From an uncultured Mycoplasmatota bacterium (lineage in GTDB: Bacteria > Bacillota_I > Bacilli_A > RF39 > UBA660): a stretch of DNA of 5,284 nt. This document shows, in pieces, positions 1-5,284 of the stretch. Positions within the stretch are counted from its first letter, which is position 1. Each line of letters starts with the position of its first letter. The notes beneath the pieces are model-generated. The model was not told where the DNA came from. It saw nothing but the letters and a program-made list of their open reading frames with translations, and did no database searches. Where the stretch lies: NCBI GenBank assembly GCA_900553435.1, contig USDC01000058.1, forward strand, positions 1-5,284, in the 5' to 3' direction. A program made the position numbers and the translations under genes.

Positions 1-184
1 TAACTAAAGTATTTTTATCTTTAAGCATTTCTTTAATTTTTTCATCTTTTAAAGCACTCACATATATTTCTGGATTACTTGTAACAATTAACTTCTTTTG
101 TTGCCTAATCAAAAATTTTTTTATAAAAGATAAAATATTTTTTTTATTAATGTCATTATAAGTTTTAATTAACAGTTCTTTCAT
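1..184 (-). CDS. WecG/TagA/CpsF-family (GT26) glycosyltransferase, N-terminal part, cut by window edge
   Basis: Only the first 61 codons are visible; the gene runs off the left edge still open. The start is ATG at 184-182 with the strong ribosome site GGGGAG 7 bases upstream. Residues 31-42 read KLIVTSNPEIYV, followed by a helix-like stretch ending in LKDKNTLV. This matches the opening of GT26 enzymes such as B. subtilis TagA, where a TxNPE motif sits about 28 residues before the DG motif. T35 aligns with the Thr reported as important in TagA; the partner Asp should fall just past the edge, near residue 63 or 64. Family members transfer an N-acetylmannosaminyl or similar residue onto undecaprenyl-PP-GlcNAc at the cytoplasmic membrane face, as in the wall teichoic acid linkage unit. 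The sugar specificity cannot be told from this fragment. It is co-directional with the other envelope genes but has its own promoter. Family assignment is fairly sure although the fragment is short. Confidence 0.8.
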   Translation of the reverse strand, partial: MKELLIKTYNDINKKNILSFIKKFLIRQQKKLIVTSNPEIYVSALKDEKIKEMLKDKNTLV

Positions 185-188
185 TTGT

Positions 189-231
189 TTCTCCCCAAAA
201 AAATTATACCATGTAATACCTAAAAACTAAA
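189..231 (-). promoter_or_regulatory. Extended -10 promoter and Shine-Dalgarno site of the GT26 gene
   Basis: Read on the minus strand, a perfect TATAAT lies at 208-203, preceded by TGG, giving the extended -10 form TGnTATAAT. A 17-base spacer puts a weak -35, TTTAGT, at 231-226. The expected transcription start is about position 196, which is the first G of the ribosome site GGGGAGAA (196-189). The leader would then be only about 12 bases, with the Shine-Dalgarno at the very 5' end of the mRNA. The promoter abuts the terminator of the preceding gene. The -10 is strong; the exact start is inferred from spacing. Confidence 0.65.
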
Positions 232-233
232 GA

Positions 234-265
234 AAAATAAATTCCTTAGAAAAGGAACTTATTTT
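234..265 (-). terminator. Intrinsic terminator after the LtaS-like gene
   Basis: The minus-strand RNA would form a 14-pair hairpin: AAAATAAG + TTCCTT, loop TTCT, then AAGGAA + TTTATTTT. The only non-Watson-Crick step is a G-U wobble. On the plus strand the same position is an A/C mismatch, so the structure favours the minus transcript. It begins 9 bases past the TAA of the LtaS-like gene and is followed by the T-rich run TCTTTAGTTTTTAGG. The stem is AT-rich with only two adjacent G-C pairs, so strength is moderate. It probably separates the LtaS-like transcript from the GT26 gene. Confidence 0.65.
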
Positions 266-274
266 AATAATTAA

Positions 275-2128
275 TTATTTTCTATAATAATCACTATCTA
301 ATAATAACTCATTAATTTCTATTTTTTCTTGTATATCCTTAAAAATAGATGTTACTTTTTTATCAGTTATACTTCCATCATTCTTATAATGTTTACCATC
401 CATTATAAATGAACCATCACTAAAATAAACATAATTTTCATGTTCTTCACTAAACACATCATCTCCAACAGAAACTTTTGGAGTATAATTTATATTAAAC
501 ATATTAGCTATAGTTGGTAAAATATCTGCAGTATCTGTATATTGTAAAACTTCTTTTCCTTTTACCTCACTATTCCAAATTATAAGTGGAACTTTAGATA
601 ATTCTGCGTCATCTTCTGTACCTTTTATTTGAGGAGTATTAGAATATCCGTAAACATAATGATCTGTCGCAGCTATTATAACAACATCATCTAACATATT
701 ATCTTCTTCTAATTTGTTTAGTAGTTCTTCAAAAAATTTATCAGTTTCTTTAGCCGAAGCTTTTAAACAAGCAAGTTCTTTATCTTCTATTTTATTGTAC
801 TCAGGATATTTATCAATAAATCCTTCACAATGTGTATTTGATTCTCCATATGGTCCATGAGGTGAAATTGTCATTAAAAAGTTTGCAAATTTTTTATCTT
901 CAGGAATTAATAAATCATAAACTTCTTCATCTGAAACTAATTTAGAATCATACCAAAAATCATCTTTATATTTAGTATTTAAATCTGCATAAAAATTTTG
1001 AAACCCAAAAGATTTATGAATTATATTTCTATTATAAAATGTACTCTCATTAGCATGAATCGAATTAGAAACATAACCAGCATTTCTAAAAATACTAGGG
1101 TATGAATACATATATACATTATTAGCGTATTTAGTAGAAGCAGTTCCTTTTAAAGGTTGATACATACCAGTAATCATTGCAAATTCTGAATTAAAAGTTA
1201 ATCCCCCACCAAAACCTGGAGCATATCTGTTTACAAAATTAAAGCCTTCTTCTTGCATTTTATATAATGTTGGAGTATCTTCTTCTGTAATTAAATAACT
1301 ATCCATGCTTTCAAGTAAAACATATAAAACGCTTTTGCCTTCAAAAATACCAGTCATATCATTTTCATTATGTTCATATGGATTGTCTTTTTGATATTCA
1401 TTAATCTTTTCCAGCATTTCTGATCTAGATTCCCCAAAAAATTCATTTTTGACAAATAAATAAATATTACGTTCTGCATATTTATATAAACCAGATACCA
1501 GCAAAGCTTTTGTACTATCATCATATGAATTATATATATTTCTAGGATTTGTTGCATTTACCCCTAAACCATCGTCATACGCCTCACCTAAAGAAAGTAC
1601 TGCGATTATTTGAAATACAATAAAAACAAGAATACTTCCTAAAAGCACTAACATTCTTTTTCTAATATTTAAAGAAGGTGTTTTCACAAATTTAATAATT
1701 AAAACATTTATAAAAACAATTAATATTATAAAAATAACAACAGATAAAATAAATTTTGCACTCATACTTGCGCTTAAAAAGTTCGCAAATCCAGCAGCGT
1801 CTCCTGCTAAAAAAATGTCTTCTAAAACAAATGGTCTACCTAAGATTTTAAAATGGAAATACTGTGTAACAAAAATAATTAAAAAAAAGATTGATAATAA
1901 ATTAAATATTATTAACTTGCCTCTTTTTTTAAAAAATAAGAAAAATCCAAGTATTAAAAATATATATCCTAAAGTAAACAAATTTGGTGCAAAACTATAT
2001 ATATGATATCCGTAAAATTCCTTTATCATGACGTATCTTAAAACTATATCTATAAGAAAAAATAAGAAAAAAACAAATAATGTTGTTAATATTAATTTGA
2101 ATTTTGGTTTTTTAAAAAAACTCTTCAT
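275..2128 (-). CDS. LTA-synthase-family membrane phosphoglycerol transferase (paralogue 1, full length, 617 aa)
   Basis: This has the LtaS architecture: about five membrane helices (roughly residues 11-30, 47-66, 72-92, 124-148, 158-180), a linker, then an extracellular sulfatase/alkaline-phosphatase-fold domain from about 260. Residues aligning with the S. aureus LtaS active site are visible: metal ligands E273 (LLESMD) and D489-H490 (TDHYVYG), the nucleophile T311 (LTFNSE), and substrate-pocket H358, R367 (FYNR) and H424 (SPHGPY). The H358-R367 spacing equals that of LtaS H347-R356; the pocket Trp is Tyr365. The length is usual for the family. The enzyme probably moves glycerol phosphate from phosphatidylglycerol to an extracellular acceptor. 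Sitting beside a Wzy/WaaL-like gene and a GT26 gene, it may decorate a glycopolymer as GacH does, rather than make bulk lipoteichoic acid. Oddities are L310 and N313 where paralogue 2 has Arg and Asp, and a Cys pair C434/C454. The ATG at 2128 has GGGAGGA 5 bases upstream. The family is certain; the acceptor is not known. Confidence 0.93.
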   Translation of the reverse strand: MKSFFKKPKFKLILTTLFVFFLFFLIDIVLRYVMIKEFYGYHIYSFAPNLFTLGYIFLILGFFLFFKKRGKLIIFNLLSIFFLIIFVTQYFHFKILGRPFVLEDIFLAGDAAGFANFLSASMSAKFILSVVIFIILIVFINVLIIKFVKTPSLNIRKRMLVLLGSILVFIVFQIIAVLSLGEAYDDGLGVNATNPRNIYNSYDDSTKALLVSGLYKYAERNIYLFVKNEFFGESRSEMLEKINEYQKDNPYEHNENDMTGIFEGKSVLYVLLESMDSYLITEEDTPTLYKMQEEGFNFVNRYAPGFGGGLTFNSEFAMITGMYQPLKGTASTKYANNVYMYSYPSIFRNAGYVSNSIHANESTFYNRNIIHKSFGFQNFYADLNTKYKDDFWYDSKLVSDEEVYDLLIPEDKKFANFLMTISPHGPYGESNTHCEGFIDKYPEYNKIEDKELACLKASAKETDKFFEELLNKLEEDNMLDDVVIIAATDHYVYGYSNTPQIKGTEDDAELSKVPLIIWNSEVKGKEVLQYTDTADILPTIANMFNINYTPKVSVGDDVFSEEHENYVYFSDGSFIMDGKHYKNDGSITDKKVTSIFKDIQEKIEINELLLDSDYYRK

Positions 2129-2133
2129 GAATA

Positions 2134-2174
2134 TCCTCCCAAATTATCTAGTAAATTATATCTTATTATAGCAT
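2134..2174 (-). promoter_or_regulatory. Internal promoter and ribosome site of the LtaS-like gene (paralogue 1)
   Basis: In the 79-base gap after the ligase-like gene, the minus strand holds TGCTATAAT, an extended -10 with the TATAAT at 2170-2165. A second TATAAT lies exactly 10 bases further on, at 2160-2155. No convincing -35 is visible 16-18 bases upstream of the first box. The ribosome site GGGAGGA is at 2140-2134, 5 bases before the ATG. From the first box the leader would be about 30 bases. No terminator is visible between the ligase-like gene and this promoter, so paralogue 1 may be read both from the upstream operon and from here. Confidence 0.6.
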
Positions 2175-2207
2175 AATATTTTTAAGTTTTCTATTATTCT
2201 CATGAAT

Positions 2208-3923
2208 TTAACTAAATCTTGACTTTCGATATAATAATCCGCATAGTACCGCAAACGGTAAAGTAGCAGATAAAGAATTAAGTAAATTGCCACCTAAAAT
2301 AGAAACCAAAATAAACAATATAACAGAATACAAAACAAAGATTAACTCATATTTTTTATTTTTTACTATTTTGTATAAAGACACAAAAATCAAAATAAAA
2401 TAAGGAATTACTAATAATATTAATCCAATTATTCCTAAAGAATAAAATTGATTTAAAATATCTCGTTCAACATTAACTATTTTCATTTGTCTATCATATC
2501 CCATACCTAAAAAATAATCAAAACTTGAATTATTTACTTGAAAAACTCTATTCATTATTTTAACTTCCAAATATCTATAATTTATTAATTTGTATTCTGG
2601 TTCTTTTAACATTTTAACCCAAAAACTTGAATCATATTTATATGGATAAAATTTTTCAATAAAATTTTTAGAAATGTGTTTTTCTTCATAGTTATTCCTA
2701 ATATACGTATTATTTTTTTCTTTTTCAGTTTTCGAAATATTATAATTAATATTAGTTCCTTCAAAAGTTAAAACTCTATTAACAGCAGGTGAGTAGAAAA
2801 TTAATAATGGAAAACACATTAATATTAACAAATTAACTATTATATTGGTTTTAATAAGAAAATTTTTCTTAAAATAAAATAAACCCAATAATATTAAAGA
2901 CAAAAATACCAAAAAGCTTCCAAAAACAGAAGTTTTATTTCCTAATAATAATAAAGCCAACATCTGGATTATAAAAAGAAAATAATAAACATTTTTACGT
3001 TCCTTTAACATAAAATAATAAGTTATAGGCAAAAACATAATTAATATTGCAATTATATGGTTAGCAAAGTAAAACCACCCTTTACTAGCTAATTCATCAA
3101 AAGAATATTTTATAAAAAACCAATCAAAAATATTTCCTTTTATAATTTCATTAGTATATGAAGATAAGCTAATTTCAAATAAATTTGTTATAATTATAAT
3201 TAACGAAATAAATCCAACGGTAAATTTTAAATAAGTTTTAAATTGTTCTTCTTTTATTATATTCACATATATTACATAAATTAACATGAAAGGAGTTAGC
3301 ATTTTGATAAAATATAAAATTTCATTTAATGTACTGTAATTTATAGGTACCAAAGTATTAAATTTTAAGGAATGTATATTATGGAAAAAGAAATACAACA
3401 ATATAATTAACAAATATATTAATATACTTACTAATATTTTTTTATTATAATTTTTTTTCAAACTATAAACAAAAAATAATGTTATACACACCACCCTAAA
3501 TAAAGAGGTAAAACTATTATAAAAAGGATACAATTCCAAAACAGGTTGAATAAGCAAAAAAATCAAAAGTATATTATTAAAAGTTATTTTTTTTTTAACT
3601 TTTTTGAAAAAATCAACAATCGTCTTTTTGTTAAATTTTTTTATAATCTTTATTGCAATTGGAATAAAGATTGAAAAACATATACTCATTAATACATACT
3701 TAATTACAAATTGAAATTTAAGCAAGTGCAAACCAAAAATCAACATGTTATTTTCCATGAAAACAACTAATCCTACCATACAAAACGAGTTGATTAAAAG
3801 AAGATATAAACTATATCTAAATACCATTTCTTGTTTTATTTTTACTTTAAATAATACTTTCTCTATTAATAAAGAAATTAATGGGGGTAAAAATAGTATT
3901 ATTAACATTAAAAATATTAGCAT
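2208..3923 (-). CDS. O-antigen ligase/polymerase-like polytopic membrane protein with an extra N-terminal membrane module (571 aa)
   Basis: The protein has about 14-15 membrane segments and appears to have two parts. Residues 1-112 form a module of three helices (about 1-20, 37-56, 73-95) ending in a basic tail. From about residue 115 it looks like the Wzy/WaaL family of undecaprenyl-linked glycan polymerases and ligases: KGWFYFANH (281-289), LLLGNKTSVFGSF (325-337), a long, probably extracellular loop (about 379-488) holding NYRYLE and FLGMGYDR, then ERDILNQFYSLGIIG (486-500) leading into the last helices. The GxxG at 497-500 matches the end of the WaaL motif, but the canonical His position is E486, in an E-x-D form. 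It would polymerise a lipid-linked polysaccharide or transfer it to an acceptor outside the membrane. It follows the upstream LtaS-like gene by 12 bases, so the two are likely co-transcribed and perhaps translationally coupled. The start is ATG at 3923 with AGGAG 7 bases upstream. The A10 tract at codons 110-113 raises the possibility of frameshifting or of an ancestral two-gene layout. Polymerase versus ligase is undecided. Confidence 0.85.
   Translation of the reverse strand: MLIFLMLIILFLPPLISLLIEKVLFKVKIKQEMVFRYSLYLLLINSFCMVGLVVFMENNMLIFGLHLLKFQFVIKYVLMSICFSIFIPIAIKIIKKFNKKTIVDFFKKVKKKITFNNILLIFLLIQPVLELYPFYNSFTSLFRVVCITLFFVYSLKKNYNKKILVSILIYLLIILLYFFFHNIHSLKFNTLVPINYSTLNEILYFIKMLTPFMLIYVIYVNIIKEEQFKTYLKFTVGFISLIIIITNLFEISLSSYTNEIIKGNIFDWFFIKYSFDELASKGWFYFANHIIAILIMFLPITYYFMLKERKNVYYFLFIIQMLALLLLGNKTSVFGSFLVFLSLILLGLFYFKKNFLIKTNIIVNLLILMCFPLLIFYSPAVNRVLTFEGTNINYNISKTEKEKNNTYIRNNYEEKHISKNFIEKFYPYKYDSSFWVKMLKEPEYKLINYRYLEVKIMNRVFQVNNSSFDYFLGMGYDRQMKIVNVERDILNQFYSLGIIGLILLVIPYFILIFVSLYKIVKNKKYELIFVLYSVILFILVSILGGNLLNSLSATLPFAVLCGLLYRKSRFS
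3587..3596 (-). repeat. A10 homopolymer (coding strand) inside the ligase-like gene
   Basis: Ten consecutive A on the coding strand cover codons 110-112 (Lys-Lys-Lys) and the first base of codon 113. The tract is followed directly by TAAC. Deleting one A gives AAA AAA AAA TAA, a stop after residue 112. Adding one A gives three Lys codons, then AAT AAC TTT TAA, a stop after residue 115. It is the longest homopolymer I see in the window; others reach about 8. Runs of this length are known sites of replication and transcriptional slippage in AT-rich bacteria. Whether this one slips is not shown. Confidence 0.8.
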
Positions 3924-3938
3924 TTTCTTTCTCCTTTA
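3924..3938 (-). promoter_or_regulatory. Ribosome site of the ligase-like gene abutting the upstream stop codon
   Basis: The minus strand reads TAA AGGAGAAAGAAA ATG. The stop codon of the upstream LtaS-like gene (3938-3936) is followed at once by the Shine-Dalgarno AGGAG (3935-3931) and, after 7 bases, by the ATG. Ribosomes finishing the upstream gene would uncover or occupy this site, so coupled translation is plausible. It fixes the start of the ligase-like gene and leaves no room for a terminator or promoter between the two genes. Confidence 0.75.
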
Positions 3939-5284
3939 TTCATAATAATTACTTTTTAAAATTAACTCATTTAATTTAACATACTTAAGAACTTTTTTGT
4001 TTATCCGTTCACAATTATCATCACATTTTTTTAATTCTTTCGAGTAAATTCCATCATTGTTAATCCACGTATTATCTAGAAAATACACAAAATTTTTATG
4101 AGTTTTATCAAAAACATCTGTTCCTACAGAAAATACAGGATTATATTCCACTCCTAGCATATTAGCCACTGTTGGTAAAATATCATAAGTCCCCATAACT
4201 GTATCAATTTTTTTTGCTTTCAATTCTGGATTATAAATAATAAATGGCGTTTTTGATATTAAATTCACATCATCTTCTTTTCGTACTTCATTAATTTTAG
4301 TGTAATTATAAGCATGGTGATCAGTAATTAGTACAAAAACAACATCATTTAATTTTTTGTTTTCTTTTAATTTTTCAACAAACTCTTCTAAAAACTTGTC
4401 TGTCTCTCTAAGTTTAGCATTTAAACATTGTAATTCATATTCTCCATCATTTCTGAATTCTGGATATTTGTCTAAAAATTTCTCACAATACACATCCATC
4501 TTAGTGTAAGGACCATGACCAGAATAAGTGATTATAAAATCAAAAAACTTTTCACCTGAAACCAATTTGTTAAATACATCTTGATTTTTAATTAAGTTAG
4601 AATCATATACAAAGTTACTATCATATTTCTTGTTTAAATCCATATTAATCTCTTTATATCCAAGATTTTTATGAAAAGTATCTCTATGATAAAAACTTCC
4701 ACTATTTTGATGCCATGAACTTGTCTCATATCCAGCATTATTAAAAATATTTGCTACAGAATATTTAAAATAGTTATTAACTAATTTTAAACTAGCATTA
4801 CCGTTAATAGGTTGATGAAGAGCAGTATTAATAGAAAATTCTGCATCAAATGTTCTACCAGTCCCATAATTCGGCGCATATCTATTTGTAAAATCATAAC
4901 CTTCTTCTTGCATTTTATAAATTGTTGGTGTTGTATCTTCATTAATAAAAGCACCATCAACACTTTCTAATAATATATATACTACACTTTTTCCCTTTAA
5001 AATTCCGCTTTCTTCATTCCCAATATGTTTATATTTCATATTTTTAAGCTCTTCATCAAATTCTTTTTTTAAATTTGTTGTATCTTCTTTGAAAAAGTTG
5101 TCTTTAACAAAAATATAAATGTTTTTAACGTTATATAGATACAAACCACTAACTTTTAAACTTCTATTAGTATTATCAAAATCAGTAAATATGTTTTTAG
5201 GTGTTGTAGCATCAGCAAAAAAAGTAAGTTCGTTTTTCTTTCCGAGTAAAAAATAAGCTACAACTATTAATAACATAGGAATTA
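3936..5284 (-). CDS. LTA-synthase-family membrane phosphoglycerol transferase (paralogue 2, start beyond window edge)
   Basis: The reading frame is open to the right edge. The first Met in the window (5276) falls inside a membrane helix, is preceded in frame by Ile-Pro, and has no ribosome site in the 8 visible bases. By comparison with paralogue 1, roughly 160-170 N-terminal residues, including four membrane helices, are missing. Numbering from that Met, the catalytic set is complete: E104 (LLESVD), T142 (GRTFDAE), H189, R198 (FYHR), H254 (SGHGPY), D319-H320 (TDHHAY). The Arg-Thr-Phe-Asp context of T142 is closer to the LtaS GKTSD motif than that of paralogue 1. The likely role is glycerol-phosphate transfer to an extracellular glycopolymer or glycolipid. 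It shares a Cys pair with paralogue 1 (C264/C284, spacing 20) and has its own CDDNC pair (C418/C422) near the C-terminus. It is the first visible gene of the unit and reads into the ligase-like gene with a 12-base gap. The family is certain; the acceptor is unknown. Confidence 0.92.
   Translation of the reverse strand, partial: IPMLLIVVAYFLLGKKNELTFFADATTPKNIFTDFDNTNRSLKVSGLYLYNVKNIYIFVKDNFFKEDTTNLKKEFDEELKNMKYKHIGNEESGILKGKSVVYILLESVDGAFINEDTTPTIYKMQEEGYDFTNRYAPNYGTGRTFDAEFSINTALHQPINGNASLKLVNNYFKYSVANIFNNAGYETSSWHQNSGSFYHRDTFHKNLGYKEINMDLNKKYDSNFVYDSNLIKNQDVFNKLVSGEKFFDFIITYSGHGPYTKMDVYCEKFLDKYPEFRNDGEYELQCLNAKLRETDKFLEEFVEKLKENKKLNDVVFVLITDHHAYNYTKINEVRKEDDVNLISKTPFIIYNPELKAKKIDTVMGTYDILPTVANMLGVEYNPVFSVGTDVFDKTHKNFVYFLDNTWINNDGIYSKELKKCDDNCERINKKVLKYVKLNELILKSNYYE

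Noticed and set aside
1354..1557. Open frame of 67 codons on the minus strand
   Set aside because: It lies wholly inside the LtaS-like gene in another frame, has no ribosome site of note and no recognisable protein features.
1815..2006. Open frame of 63 codons on the plus strand
   Set aside because: It is antisense to the membrane-helix region of the LtaS-like gene; the lysine/asparagine-rich product is what AT-rich antisense sequence gives by chance.
2164..2178. Inverted repeat TATTAT-AGC-ATAATA as an operator
   Set aside because: It is six AT-only pairs overlapping the -10 box; such dyads arise readily in sequence of this composition.
2129..2207. Terminator after the ligase-like gene
   Set aside because: I found no hairpin with a G-C core followed by a T run on the minus strand in this gap.
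3745..3945. Open frame of 66 codons on the plus strand
   Set aside because: It is antisense to the start of the ligase-like gene, which has a good ribosome site and coherent membrane helices; nothing supports a plus-strand gene.
5274..5276. ATG at 5276 as the start of the second LtaS-like gene
   Set aside because: The frame is open to the edge, the Met is inside a membrane helix, no ribosome site is visible, and the paralogue has about 160-170 more N-terminal residues.
1..5284. Alternative genetic code (TGA read as Trp), given the Mollicutes-like composition
   Set aside because: Trp positions in conserved contexts are TGG (for example IIWNS in paralogue 1, GWFYF in the ligase-like protein, TWINN in paralogue 2), and no in-frame TGA is needed to complete any gene.
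1..5284. CRISPR array, tRNA/rRNA genes, insertion sequences
   Set aside because: No regularly spaced repeats, no GC-rich structured RNA-like stretches and no transposase-like frames are visible; coding sequence fills almost the whole window.

Overview
This window is very AT-rich (about three quarters A+T by eye), and all of its genes lie on the minus strand. Tryptophan is encoded by TGG, every complete or 3'-complete gene ends in TAA, and the genes have clear Gram-positive-style Shine-Dalgarno sites. The proteins are LtaS-type enzymes of the kind found in Bacillota (Firmicutes). Together this suggests a low-GC Bacillota lineage, perhaps one of the AT-rich Bacilli-related gut groups close to the Mollicutes but using the standard genetic code. 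No marker gene fixes the taxon.

In the direction of transcription (right to left) the layout has four genes. First is the 3' part of an LTA-synthase-family phosphoglycerol transferase (3936-5284, its start lies beyond the right edge). It is followed after 12 bases by a polytopic O-antigen ligase/polymerase-type protein (2208-3923). A second, full-length LTA-synthase-family paralogue comes next (275-2128), behind its own extended -10 promoter. A hairpin terminator (234-265) closes that unit. A separate promoter then starts the first 61 codons of a WecG/TagA/CpsF (GT26) glycosyltransferase (1-184), cut by the left edge.

The four genes read as part of a cell-envelope glycopolymer locus. GT26 enzymes add an amino-sugar to an undecaprenyl-linked primer, as in the wall teichoic acid linkage unit. 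The Wzy/WaaL-like protein would polymerise the polymer or transfer it. The two LtaS-like ectoenzymes would add glycerol phosphate, as a polymer or as decorations in the manner of streptococcal GacH. The functions are inferred from family motifs and neighbourhood; the chemistry of the polymer cannot be read from the window.

The most notable observation is an A10 homopolymer at the junction of two apparent modules in the ligase gene. Loss of one A creates a stop immediately after the 112-residue N-terminal module, and gain of one A gives a 115-residue product. The site could be a phase-variation or slippage switch, a recent gene fusion, or a sequencing artefact. Other points of interest are a Cys pair with identical spacing in both LtaS paralogues, divergence next to the catalytic Thr of one paralogue, and replacement of the canonical WaaL His in the ligase-like protein.
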